Assembly (NCBI GenBank): GCA_019116305.1 | Contig: DXBY01000301.1 | Location: forward strand, 1-33,108 | DNA: 33,108 bases | From: Candidatus Ruania gallistercoris | GTDB lineage: Bacteria > Actinomycetota > Actinomycetes > Actinomycetales > Beutenbergiaceae | Direction: 5' to 3' | Part shown: in pieces, positions 1-7,105 of the stretch | Numbering within the stretch: the stretch's first letter is position 1 | How the letters are laid out: each line of letters starts with the position of its first letter | Program-made: the position numbers and the translations under genes | Notes under the pieces: model-generated | Databases searched by the model: none | Told to the model about the DNA's origin: nothing | What the model saw: the letters and a program-made list of their open reading frames with translations, nothing else

Positions 1-188
1 TCAGCCAGTACGAACTGGCGGTCTTGATCGCTCGCCGCGACGGGCTCGACCCGGGTCGGCTCAGAGGAGTGCTGCGCGGGTCCAGACCCGGCGCCGCGGT
101 GATCCGACTCGACTGCACGGCGGCGCAAGCCGTGCTGCAGACGAGGCTGCGCGCAGCGTCGGAGTTCCTTGCGCCGAACGCGACGTGA
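1..188 (+). CDS. RmlD-like sugar-nucleotide reductase, C-terminal fragment (gene begins before the window)
   Basis: An open frame enters from the left edge (first full codon at base 3) and stops with TGA at 186-188, giving 61 residues. The tail contains ELAVLIARRDGLDP, an IRLDC stretch and TRLRAASEFL. I recognise this as the end of actinobacterial sugar nucleotide-binding proteins of the dTDP-4-dehydrorhamnose reductase (RmlD) type: an 'ELA.LIA.RDGLD' helix, then an 'RLD...A...L.TRLR...EFL' ending. These are NAD(P)-binding extended SDR proteins. The cofactor and catalytic parts lie outside the window, so the activity cannot be judged. The assignment rests on pattern memory of a short C-terminus and is moderate. 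Confidence 0.5.
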   Translation, partial: SQYELAVLIARRDGLDPGRLRGVLRGSRPGAAVIRLDCTAAQAVLQTRLRAASEFLAPNAT

Positions 189-197
189 GGTCCACAG

Positions 198-206
198 TTA
201 TCCACA
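198..206 (+). promoter_or_regulatory. Consensus DnaA box (TTATCCACA)
   Basis: TTATCCACA is an exact match to the strict DnaA-box consensus, inside the longer string TCCACAGTTATCCACAGG. Only this one good box is visible, so it is not an origin. It could be a DnaA-responsive site in the promoter region of the small toxin-antitoxin-like module, or chance. Confidence 0.35.
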
Positions 207-216
207 GGATGGCGAA

Positions 217-231
217 CATGTACTGCACATG
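217..231. promoter_or_regulatory. Inverted repeat upstream of the vapB-like gene, candidate operator
   Basis: CATGT-ACTGC-ACATG is a perfect 5-base inverted repeat with a 5-base spacer, ending 19 bases before the antitoxin-like ATG at 251. VapB/FitA ribbon-helix-helix antitoxins typically autoregulate through short inverted repeats at this position. Function is inferred from position and symmetry only. Confidence 0.35.
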
Positions 232-250
232 AAACGCTGAGAGCGTGAAG

Positions 251-373
251 ATGCTGCAGGTACGGAACCTCCCGGACGAGCTGCACGCGGCTCTGCAGGA
301 GCGTGCCCGCAGCAAAGGGATGACGATGTTGGACTACGTGACCAAGGTGCTGCGGCGAGATCTGGCGATATGA
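251..373 (+). CDS. FitA/VapB-type ribbon-helix-helix antitoxin, shortened (40 aa)
   Basis: ATG at 251 to TGA at 371-373 encodes 40 residues beginning MLQVRNLPDELHAALQ. This is the signature opening of FitA/VapB-like ribbon-helix-helix DNA-binding antitoxins: a beta strand, then 'LPDELHAALQERARSKGMTM.DYV'. Family members usually run to about 70-85 residues, with a C-terminal tail that wraps the PIN toxin. Here the protein ends straight after the DNA-binding fold (...LRRDLAI), so the toxin-neutralising tail is missing. A GTG at 245 is an alternative start. The PIN-like ORF follows 24 bases downstream in the same frame. It may still bind DNA, but the pair looks like a decayed toxin-antitoxin module. 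Confidence 0.6.
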   Translation: MLQVRNLPDELHAALQERARSKGMTMLDYVTKVLRRDLAI

Positions 374-397
374 CCCGGACGAGCGCTTCCCGCGCCG

Positions 398-622
398 GTG
401 AGGATCGTCCTCGATGCGAGTGCCGGGGTCAACGCCGTGCTCGCCGGCTACCGCGGTGCCCGCGTGCTCGATGCGATGAGCGGCGGTGAGGTGTGGGCTC
501 CCAGTCTTGTCGACTCCGAGGTGCTCTCCGCATTGGCGCGGCTGGAGCGTGCTGCTGCCATCACCGGAGCAGAGGTCACTCGCGCCCCGGTCGGAAACGT
601 GGAGATCCAGCTGATCGAGTGA
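398..622 (+). pseudogene. VapC-like PIN-domain toxin remnant (74 aa, C-terminal half missing)
   Basis: GTG at 398 opens an ORF starting MRIVLDASAGVNAVLAG, followed by APSLVDSEVLSALARL. These match the first two landmarks of VapC PIN-domain ribonucleases: the 'VVDASA' strand with the first metal-binding Asp (residue 6) and the 'D.EVLSALRRL' helix with the conserved Glu (residue 41). Functional VapC proteins are about 125-140 residues and need further acidic residues in the second half. Here the frame stops at residue 74 after an unrelated-looking tail (VTRAPVGNVEIQLIE), and an opposite-strand gene ends at 649. A deletion of the C-terminal half is the simplest reading, so no nuclease activity is expected. 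Confidence 0.6.
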
Positions 623-648
623 TCGCCCGGGCAGGAGGGTGCCGCCGC

Positions 649-1527
649 TCACATCCCCTTCGGGTGCCAGACCGTCTTCGTCTCAGTGAACGCCAGGATC
701 TGCTCCAGCGACTGCGCAGCCAGCCAGTCGCCCTCAGTCTCCCCGACCGGGCGGCGCACCCGCTTGAGGTTCTCCGCGGCGTCGGCCTCCAGCTCACCCC
801 AGCTGGTGCCGTCGGCGCCGAGCGCCCCGGTGAGGTCGATCGCGTTCACGTCCATGTGCGCGGCCAGGTGCGGTGCCACCTCCGCGGTGTGCCCGGTGAG
901 CACGTTCACCACTCCGCCCGGTACGTCCGAGGTGGCCAGCACCTCGGACAGCGTGATCGCCGGCAACGGTCGATCCTGCGAGGAGAGCAGCACCACGCTG
1001 TTCCCGGTCACCAGCACCGGAGCCAGCACCGAGACCAGCCCCAACAAAGACGAGCGCTGCGGCGCGAGCACGGCCACCACCCCGGTCGGCTCGGGCACGG
1101 AGAGGTTGAAGTACGGCCCGGCCACCGGGTTCGCGTTCCCGGCGACCTGCGCCACCTTGTCCGTCCAGCCCGCGTACCAGACCCACCGGTCGACCGCCGC
1201 CGAGACCAGCTCCTCGGCCTTCTTCGCCGGTACGCCCTCACCAGCGGCGACATCGGCCACGAACTGCGCCCGTCGCCCCTCGAGCAGCTCAGCGACCCGG
1301 TAGAGCACCTGCCCCCGGTTGTACGCCGTCGCCCCGGCCCAACCCGGCTGCGCAGCGCGCGCCGCGCGCACCGCATCCCGCGCGTCCTTGCGCGAGGCCA
1401 GGGCGGCGTTCGCGGCAAAGGCGCCCTTCGCCGTCGAAATCTCATACGTGCGCCCGGACTCGCTGCGCGGGAACTTCCCCCCGACGAACAGCTTGTAGGT
1501 CTTGCGCACATCCACCCGGGCGCTCAT
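649..1527 (-). CDS. Catalytically dead aldehyde dehydrogenase-like protein (second half of an ALDH16-like pair)
   Basis: The 292-residue protein starts MSARVDVRKTYKLFVGGKFP and keeps ALDH features: an N-terminal KLFVGGKFPRSESGRTY segment, the helical region with YAGWTDK, and the NAD-fold region PTGVVAVLAPQ ... VLVTGNSVVLL ... DVPGGVVNVLTG. It ends before the ELGGK glutamate and the GQxCxAGSR cysteine that a true ALDH needs, so it cannot be a normal aldehyde oxidiser. Its start codon overlaps the stop of the full-length ALDH just upstream in an ATGA arrangement, so the two are translationally coupled. Known family context: ALDH16 proteins are an ALDH domain fused to a second, often inactive ALDH-like domain; the two proteins here total about 773 residues. 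I infer a split ALDH16-type heteromer acting after deoC. Confidence 0.85.
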   Translation of the reverse strand: MSARVDVRKTYKLFVGGKFPRSESGRTYEISTAKGAFAANAALASRKDARDAVRAARAAQPGWAGATAYNRGQVLYRVAELLEGRRAQFVADVAAGEGVPAKKAEELVSAAVDRWVWYAGWTDKVAQVAGNANPVAGPYFNLSVPEPTGVVAVLAPQRSSLLGLVSVLAPVLVTGNSVVLLSSQDRPLPAITLSEVLATSDVPGGVVNVLTGHTAEVAPHLAAHMDVNAIDLTGALGADGTSWGELEADAAENLKRVRRPVGETEGDWLAAQSLEQILAFTETKTVWHPKGM

Positions 1528-2969
1528 TTCGCTCCCCCTTCCGCCAGGTAGGGCGCCAACCCGTGCCGGCCACCCTCGCGGCCGTAGCCGGACTCCTTGT
1601 ACCCGCCGAACGGGCTGGTCGGGTCGAACCGGTTGAACGTGTTCGCCCAGACCACGCCGGCGCGCATCGCATCGGCCATCGCCAGGATCCGCGAGCCCTT
1701 CTCCGTCCAGATCCCCGCCGAGAGGCCATACGGGATGGTGTTCGCCTTCGCGATCGCCTCGTCCGGCGTGCGGAACGTCAGCACGGACAGCACCGGGCCG
1801 AAGATCTCCTCCCGGGCGATCCGGTGCGCCGAGGAGACGTCGGTGAAGATGGTCGGTGCGAACCAGTACCCGGTCTCCGGCAGCGGGCAGTCGCTGGTCC
1901 ACCGGGTGGCGCCCTCGTCCTCCCCGGCCTGGGTGAGCGCGGTGATCCGCTCTAGCTGCGCGGCGGAGTTGATCGCGCCGACGTCGGTGTTCTTGTCCAT
2001 CGGGTCACCCACCCGCAGCGTGGACAGCCGCCCCTTCAGCCGCTCGGTGACCTCCTCGGCGACCGACTCCTGCACCAGCAGCCGCGACCCGGCGCAGCAC
2101 ACCTGCCCCTGGTTGAAGTAGATGCCGTTCACGATGCCCTCGATCGCCTGGTCGATCGCGGCGTCCTCGAACACGATGTTCGCGGCCTTGCCGCCCAGCT
2201 CGAGGGTGGCGTGCTTGCGAGTGCCGGCGATCTGTTTCGCGATCTGCCGGCCGACGGCGGTCGATCCGGTGAACGCCACCTTGTCCACTCCCGCGTGGGT
2301 CACCAGGGCGGAGCCGGTAGGGCCTGCGCCGGTGATGATGTTCACCACTCCGGGCGGGAGCTCGGCCTGGCGGAGCAGGTCGGCGAACAACAGCGCGGTC
2401 AGCGGCGTGGTCTCGGCCGGTTTGAGCACCACCGTGTTCCCCGTGGCCAGCGCCGGGGCGATCTTCCACGCCAGCATCAGCAGCGGGAAGTTCCACGGGA
2501 TCACCTGGGCGGCCACGCCGTGCGGGCGCGGATCTGCGCCGTACCCGGCATAGCCGAGCTTGTCCGCCCACCCGGCGTAGTAGAAGAAGTGCGCCGCAGC
2601 GGTGGGCACGTCCACGTCCCGCGACTCCCGGATCGGCTTGCCGTTGTCCAAGGTCTCCAGCACGGCGAACTCCCGGGCCCGCTCGGCCAGCAGCCGGGCA
2701 ATCCGGAACAGGTACTTGGCCCGCTCCGCACCGGGCATCGGCCCCCAGACCTTCTCCTGGGCGCGGCGGGCCGCGGCCACGGCGCGGTCCACATCCGTCT
2801 CATCGGCGACGGCGACGTCGGCGAGGACCTCCTCGGTGGCCGGGTTCACCGTCTTCATCGCGCCGCCGGTGCTTTCGGTGAACTCGCCGTCGATGAACAG
2901 CCCGTAGGAGGAGGCGATGTCCACCACGGCACGGGACTCCGGGGCCGGTGCGTACTCGAACTTGCTCAT
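1524..2969 (-). CDS. NAD(P)-dependent aldehyde dehydrogenase, probably for acetaldehyde
   Basis: A full-length 481-residue ALDH. Landmarks are NPATEE (residues 42-47), the cofactor motif IPWNFP (157-162), the general-base region LELGGK with Glu257, the catalytic cysteine in GQVCCAGSR (Cys291), EEIFGPVLSV and a late FGGYKESGYGREGG. It oxidises an aldehyde to the acid with NAD(P). It begins 9 bases after deoC ends on the same strand, and overlaps the next, truncated ALDH by four bases. DeoC releases acetaldehyde from deoxyribose-5-phosphate, so acetaldehyde is the likely substrate; that is inferred from context. ALDH membership is certain, the substrate is not. Confidence 0.93.
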   Translation of the reverse strand: MSKFEYAPAPESRAVVDIASSYGLFIDGEFTESTGGAMKTVNPATEEVLADVAVADETDVDRAVAAARRAQEKVWGPMPGAERAKYLFRIARLLAERAREFAVLETLDNGKPIRESRDVDVPTAAAHFFYYAGWADKLGYAGYGADPRPHGVAAQVIPWNFPLLMLAWKIAPALATGNTVVLKPAETTPLTALLFADLLRQAELPPGVVNIITGAGPTGSALVTHAGVDKVAFTGSTAVGRQIAKQIAGTRKHATLELGGKAANIVFEDAAIDQAIEGIVNGIYFNQGQVCCAGSRLLVQESVAEEVTERLKGRLSTLRVGDPMDKNTDVGAINSAAQLERITALTQAGEDEGATRWTSDCPLPETGYWFAPTIFTDVSSAHRIAREEIFGPVLSVLTFRTPDEAIAKANTIPYGLSAGIWTEKGSRILAMADAMRAGVVWANTFNRFDPTSPFGGYKESGYGREGGRHGLAPYLAEGGAK

Positions 2970-2978
2970 CTTCGCCCC

Positions 2979-3986
2979 TCAGTCGATCGTCACGTAGTCG
3001 GGACCGGCGTAGTGGCCGGTGGCCAGCTTGAGCCGCTGCAGCAGTACGTCGTTCAGCAGCGAGGAGGCCCCGAACCGGAAATACTCCGGATCCAGCCACG
3101 CTTCGCCGGCCACCTCGTTCACTGCCACCAGGTACTTCAGCGCATCCTTCGCCGAGCGGATACCGCCGGCGGGCTTCACCCCGATCTGTACCCCGGTGGC
3201 GGCGAGGAAGTCCCGCACCGCCTCCAGCATCAGCACCGTCACCGGCAGGGTGGCGGCGGGGGAGACCTTCCCGGTGGAGGTCTTGATGAAGTCCGCCCCG
3301 GCGAGCATCGCCAGCCAGGACGCGCGGCGGACGTTGTCGTTCGTGGCCAGCTCCCCGGTCTCCAGGATCACCTTCAGGTGTGCCGGTTTGGTCCGGGTCT
3401 GGCAGATCTCCCGCACCGCCACGATGTCGTCGTAGACCTTGCGGTAGTCCCCGGCCAGGAAGGCGCCCCGGTCGATCACCATGTCGATCTCGTCCGCACC
3501 GGCGTCCACCGCATCGCGGGTGTCCGCCAGTCGCGCCGCCTTTCCGGCCCGCCCGGCGGGAAAGCCGGTCGCCACCGCCGCCACCGCCACCGGGGCCGGG
3601 CCGATCGCCTCCTTGGCCACCGGCACCAGATCGCCGTACACGCAGACGGCGGCCGGCCGGGGGCAGTCGGGATCGCCCGGCTGAGGAGTGAGGGCCTTCG
3701 CGACGAGGGAGCGCACCTTGCCGGGGGTGTCGGCCCCTTCCAGGGTGGTCAGGTCGGTCATCGCAATGACCTGGTCCAGGCCCCACGCCTTCGCCGTGGT
3801 CTTGATCGAACGCGAGCCCAGCTGGGCGGCGCGGCCGGCCAGGCCGACGGCGTCCACTCCGGGCAGACCGTGCAGGAAGGTGCGCAGCGCTACGTTGCTC
3901 AGCTGGTCCGAGCCGACGATGGTGCTCGCGTCGGTGGCTACCTGGGTGGCCGAGCGGGTGGCCGGGTGGGTGGTCGTGACAGCCAT
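2979..3986 (-). CDS. deoC: Deoxyribose-phosphate aldolase
   Basis: DeoC cleaves 2-deoxy-D-ribose-5-phosphate to acetaldehyde and glyceraldehyde-3-phosphate through a lysine Schiff base. Visible catalytic elements are DEIDMVID (Asp168), the Schiff-base lysine in DFIKTSTGK (Lys235) and the proton-relay lysine in GVKPAGGIR (Lys271). At 335 residues it belongs to the long form of the family, with an N-terminal extension compared with the roughly 220-260-residue short form. It is first in a three-gene unit with the two ALDH genes. ATG at 3986 has a TAGACT box 6 bases upstream, so the mRNA is probably leaderless. The mutase and PNP genes for the preceding steps lie at 7.1-9.7 kb. Confidence 0.96.
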   Translation of the reverse strand: MAVTTTHPATRSATQVATDASTIVGSDQLSNVALRTFLHGLPGVDAVGLAGRAAQLGSRSIKTTAKAWGLDQVIAMTDLTTLEGADTPGKVRSLVAKALTPQPGDPDCPRPAAVCVYGDLVPVAKEAIGPAPVAVAAVATGFPAGRAGKAARLADTRDAVDAGADEIDMVIDRGAFLAGDYRKVYDDIVAVREICQTRTKPAHLKVILETGELATNDNVRRASWLAMLAGADFIKTSTGKVSPAATLPVTVLMLEAVRDFLAATGVQIGVKPAGGIRSAKDALKYLVAVNEVAGEAWLDPEYFRFGASSLLNDVLLQRLKLATGHYAGPDYVTID

Positions 3987-3992
3987 GGGGCG

Positions 3993-3998
3993 AGTCTA
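3993..3998 (-). promoter_or_regulatory. -10 box (TAGACT) of deoC, leaderless type
   Basis: On the minus strand TAGACT is followed by 6 bases and then the deoC ATG, so transcription should start at or next to the start codon. No convincing -35 hexamer is seen. Confidence 0.55.
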
Positions 3999-4011
3999 GG
4001 CGTGGGCGGGA

Positions 4012-4641
4012 TCAGACGCGGCTGTTCCGCCCGAACGAGGTCAGGTACCCGGCTCCGTCGGCCGCCAGCTCCGCCTCGAACTCCTGCGCCCAGGCGGCGT
4101 ACGGGCGCGAGGCCAGGTTCTCGTTACCGAACCGGGTGTCCTCGGAGACTTCCGTCATGCAGAACTCCGGGATCACCAGATCGGTCACCGGGCCGGCGCG
4201 CTCGCACTCGGCGATGATCAGCGGTGCGTTGCTGCCGAGGAACTCATCCAGTACCCAGCCGTCCTCACCGAGCCAGAGGGCATGCCGCAGCTTGAGCACC
4301 TTCGCCCCGCCGCGGCGGACCATGTGCTCGGCCACCAGCGGGTCCAGCTCGCGCTCCGCCTCGTAGCGGGTGCCACCGGCCGCCGGACCCTTCGCGGTCA
4401 GCGTGCACATCGACCACTGGCTGCCCACGGCGGCGAGGATGCCGGCAATGTCGGCGGAGCGGCGGAACGGCTCCTCAGGGGCCGGGGCCTGCAGCCGCAC
4501 CCGAAGCGCGTAGCCCTCGCTGGCCAGGAAGTAGCTCTGCACGATGACGTCCGGTGTGGAACCGGCGAGCAAGTCCGTGGGCAGGGTGCGGACCAGGAAC
4601 TTGCGCTCGAACTCGAAGTCGCCGTACCCGGACTCGGTCAT
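4012..4641 (-). CDS. CYTH-domain protein (triphosphate tunnel metalloenzyme family)
   Basis: A 209-residue protein whose N-terminus carries the ExExK signature of CYTH/TTM proteins: DFEFERKFLV with Glu10, Glu12 and Lys14. Alternating basic and acidic strands typical of the tunnel fold follow (YALRVRLQ, CTLTAKGP, RYEAERELD, VLDEF, IIAECER). TTM enzymes bind a triphosphate and metal in a beta-barrel and act as tripolyphosphatase, thiamine triphosphatase or class IV adenylate cyclase; the sequence alone does not choose. I start it at ATG 4641 rather than an in-frame TTG at 4647, because TAAACT lies 6 bases before that ATG. It stands alone between deoC and ilvA. Confidence 0.85.
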   Translation of the reverse strand: MTESGYGDFEFERKFLVRTLPTDLLAGSTPDVIVQSYFLASEGYALRVRLQAPAPEEPFRRSADIAGILAAVGSQWSMCTLTAKGPAAGGTRYEAERELDPLVAEHMVRRGGAKVLKLRHALWLGEDGWVLDEFLGSNAPLIIAECERAGPVTDLVIPEFCMTEVSEDTRFGNENLASRPYAAWAQEFEAELAADGAGYLTSFGRNSRV

Positions 4642-4647
4642 AGCCAA

Positions 4648-4653
4648 AGTTTA
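4648..4653 (-). promoter_or_regulatory. -10 box (TAAACT) of the CYTH gene, leaderless type
   Basis: Minus-strand TAAACT followed by 6 bases and then ATG. It supports the start at 4641 and a leaderless mRNA. The box lies only 14 bases beyond the end of ilvA. Confidence 0.5.
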
Positions 4654-4666
4654 CCTGCGCGGCTGC

Positions 4667-5941
4667 TCAGGCGAAGAAGCGGAACAGCGGCGAGTCCGGC
4701 GGGATCGGGCGGTAGGTGAGCCCGGAGGCGTCCATCCGCTCCAGCAGCGGCCGGTAGTCCTCGGCCGCGCCGAGGGTCAGCCCCACGAACGCCGGCCCGG
4801 TCTCCCGGTTGGACCGTTTGGTGTACTCGAACAGCGAGATGTCGTCCTCCGGACCGAGCACCGAGTCCAGGAACCGTCGCAGTGCGCCCGGTTCCTGCGG
4901 AAAATCGATCACGAAGTAGTGCCGCAGCCCGGCATAGATCAGCGCCCGCTCCTGGACCTCCGCATACCGGGAGATGTCGTTGTTGCCGCCGGAGAGGATG
5001 CACACCACGGTCGCACCCGGGCCCACCTCCACGGCCGCACCGGAACCGACCGGGCCCACCGCGGCCAGGGCGAGCGCCCCCGCGGGTTCGGTGATGATGC
5101 CCTCCACCTGGTACAGGTCCAGCATCTCGGCGCAGATGCGGCCCTCGTCCACTGTGGCCATCGGCACCTGCAGGTCCGCCACCAGCGCATAGGAGGCGTC
5201 CCCGACCCGGCGCACCGCCGCGCCGTCGACGAACGTGTCCACCTCGGTGAGGGTGACCGACTCCCCGGCAGCGAGGGCGGCGGCCATGCTCGCCGCCCCG
5301 GCAGGTTCCACCCCGACTACCTGCGTGGCCGGGCACGCCTCGGCAAAGTAGGCGGCCATCCCGGCCACCAGGCCGCCGCCACCCACCGGCACCACCACCA
5401 CGTCCGGGGGAGCGCCGAGCTGGTCGTGCACCTCCTTGGCCACTGTGCCCTGCCCGGTGATCGTGCGCGGGTCGTCGAACGGGTGCACCATCACCGCACC
5501 GTCGGACTCGGCGAAGGCTCGTGCCGCCGCAGAAGCCTCGTCATAGGTGGAGCCGACCTCCATGATCTGCACCTGATCGGCGCCCAGACTCGCGATCCGG
5601 TCCAGCTTCTGCCGCGGGGTGGTGCGCGGTACGAAGATCCGCCCGGTGATCCCGAGCTCCGCGCACGCCATTGCCACCCCTTGGGCATGGTTACCGGCAC
5701 TGGCGCAGACCACCCCACGGACCTGCTCGGCCCCGTCCAGGCGCAGCATCAGGTTGAACGCTCCGCGCACCTTGTAGGAGCGCACCGGTTGCAGGTCCTC
5801 GCGCTTGATCAGCACCCGAGCGCCGGTCGCCGCGCTCACCCGGTCCCAGGGTTGCAACGGAGTTCGGATCACTGCGTGCTGGATCCGCTGCGCCGCCTCT
5901 CGGACGGTGGTCGCAGTGACCCGGTTGGTGTCGACGCCCAT
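4667..5941 (-). CDS. ilvA: Threonine ammonia-lyase (threonine deaminase), biosynthetic type
   Basis: A PLP enzyme converting L-threonine to 2-oxobutanoate and ammonia, the first step of isoleucine synthesis. The PLP lysine sits in VRSYKVRGAFN (Lys57 with the start used here), SAGNHAQGVA follows, and the PLP-phosphate loop is PVGGGGLVAGM. A single C-terminal ACT-like regulatory region contains HYFVIDFPQEPGALRRFL, so this is the short biosynthetic form (424 aa), likely with isoleucine feedback. A longer reading frame begins at ATG 5971, but TAGACT lies 7 bases before ATG 5941 and would fall inside the longer version, so I prefer 5941. It is divergent from the MscS gene. Confidence 0.93.
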   Translation of the reverse strand: MGVDTNRVTATTVREAAQRIQHAVIRTPLQPWDRVSAATGARVLIKREDLQPVRSYKVRGAFNLMLRLDGAEQVRGVVCASAGNHAQGVAMACAELGITGRIFVPRTTPRQKLDRIASLGADQVQIMEVGSTYDEASAAARAFAESDGAVMVHPFDDPRTITGQGTVAKEVHDQLGAPPDVVVVPVGGGGLVAGMAAYFAEACPATQVVGVEPAGAASMAAALAAGESVTLTEVDTFVDGAAVRRVGDASYALVADLQVPMATVDEGRICAEMLDLYQVEGIITEPAGALALAAVGPVGSGAAVEVGPGATVVCILSGGNNDISRYAEVQERALIYAGLRHYFVIDFPQEPGALRRFLDSVLGPEDDISLFEYTKRSNRETGPAFVGLTLGAAEDYRPLLERMDASGLTYRPIPPDSPLFRFFA

Positions 5942-5948
5942 GGGCGGA

Positions 5949-5954
5949 AGTCTA
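5949..5954 (-). promoter_or_regulatory. -10 box (TAGACT) of ilvA, leaderless type
   Basis: Minus-strand TAGACT, 7 bases, then ATG 5941. The last base of this box overlaps the plus-strand AGGAGG at 5954-5959 that faces the MscS gene. Confidence 0.5.
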
Positions 5955-5969
5955 GGAGGGTGTGTTGTC

Positions 5970-5999
5970 ATGGAGACATGGACTTCTGGCCGGTACTGA
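5970..5999 (+). other. Nine-codon mini-ORF overlapping the start of the MscS gene
   Basis: ATG at 5970 gives METWTSGRY and a TGA at 5997-5999, out of frame with the MscS gene whose ATG is at 5978. The AGGAGG at 5954-5959 is 10 bases before this ATG but 18 bases before the MscS ATG, so the ribosome-binding site fits the mini-ORF better. It may be a regulatory leader or coincidence. Confidence 0.3.
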
Positions 6000-7105
6000 A
6001 ATGGCTGATTGCCGTGTTCTCAGCGGCTGCCGGTGCGCTGCTGGTGCTACTGGTGGTGAACCTGGTGCTGAACCGGATCGGACGCAAGGTTCCTCCGGTG
6101 CACCGGGCGTGGCTGCGCCTGCGTCGCCCGGTGGCCGCGCTGCTACTCAGCGTGGCGCTGCGGATCTCCTTCTCCCAGGCGGCCAACCCCTCCACGTTCC
6201 GGGACATCGGCATGCACGTGCTGCTGATCGCGGTGATCGTCTCCGCAGTGTGGTTGGTGGCCACGCTGGTGCTCGCCTGGCTCTGGCACACCCAGCAGCG
6301 GGTGGTCGCCCGGATGCGCGACGACGACCGCGCCCAGCGGCGGGTGCAGACCCAGATGCTGCTCATCCGCCGGGTGGTGAACGCGGTCTTCGTGGTGATC
6401 GGCGGCGCGATGGTGCTGCTCACCTTCCCCGGTGTGGAGCAGATCGGTGCCACCATCCTGGCCTCGGCCGGGCTGCTGTCGGTGGTGCTCGGTATCGCCG
6501 CGCAGAGCTCGTTGGGCAACATGTTCGCCGGATTGCAGCTGGCGTTCACCGACGCGATCCGGATCGGCGACATCGTGGAGGTGGACGGCACCTGGGCAAC
6601 GGTGGAGGACATCACCCTGTCCTACGTCGTGGTGAGCATCTGGACCGAACAGCACAAGGTGCTCCCGTCCACGTACTTCACCACCACCCCGTTCATCAAC
6701 TGGAGCCGCACCGGGGAGTCGGTGATCGGGCTGATCTACTTCTCCCTGGACTGGCGGGTGGACCTGGCCGGGTTCCGCGCCGAGTTCGAGCGCCTGGTGG
6801 ATGAGAGCGGCCTGTGGGACGGCCGCTCCCGGGCGGTGCGGGTCACCGACTCCTCCACCGAGCGGCTCACCGTGCGGGCGCAGGTGAGCACCAAGGACAC
6901 CGACGACGACTGGTTCCTGCGCTGCGACGTCCGGGAGGGGCTGGCCACCTGGTTGCGGGAGCACAATCCCGAGGCGCTGCCGCTGCAGCGGGTCACGCTC
7001 ACTGAGCAGACCCTGCCCGCCCCCTCCACCCCGGCGCTGCCGCACCCGCCGCACGGCCGCCGTGACGGTGACGTGCTCGAGGGGCCGGCCGGCGGCGAGG
7101 CGTAG
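5978..7105 (+). CDS. MscS-family mechanosensitive ion channel
   Basis: A 375-residue membrane protein. Hydrophobic segments lie at about residues 5-32, 50-65, 75-103 and 133-155, followed by the MscS pore helix region (GATILASAGLLSVVLGIAAQ, then SSLGNMFAGLQLAF). The conserved beta-domain entry is IRIGDIVEVDGTWATVEDITL. A hydrophilic C-terminal domain follows, with a Pro/Gly-rich tail. Such channels open under membrane tension and release solutes on hypo-osmotic shock. Its stop codon directly abuts the stop of the convergent mutase gene with no spacer. The ATG at 5978 has only a distant Shine-Dalgarno (18 bases); an in-frame GTG at 5960 overlaps that Shine-Dalgarno and is unlikely. Confidence 0.9.
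   Translation: MDFWPVLKWLIAVFSAAAGALLVLLVVNLVLNRIGRKVPPVHRAWLRLRRPVAALLLSVALRISFSQAANPSTFRDIGMHVLLIAVIVSAVWLVATLVLAWLWHTQQRVVARMRDDDRAQRRVQTQMLLIRRVVNAVFVVIGGAMVLLTFPGVEQIGATILASAGLLSVVLGIAAQSSLGNMFAGLQLAFTDAIRIGDIVEVDGTWATVEDITLSYVVVSIWTEQHKVLPSTYFTTTPFINWSRTGESVIGLIYFSLDWRVDLAGFRAEFERLVDESGLWDGRSRAVRVTDSSTERLTVRAQVSTKDTDDDWFLRCDVREGLATWLREHNPEALPLQRVTLTEQTLPAPSTPALPHPPHGRRDGDVLEGPAGGEA

Noticed and set aside
2211-4217. 668-residue plus-strand open frame
   Set aside because: It lies antisense to the deoC and aldehyde dehydrogenase genes and is rich in Arg, Gly, His and Pro; it is a GC-rich shadow frame.
4544-5977. Long N-terminal extension of the MscS frame across the ilvA region
   Set aside because: The extension is antisense to ilvA and has no membrane or family features; the channel starts at 5978.
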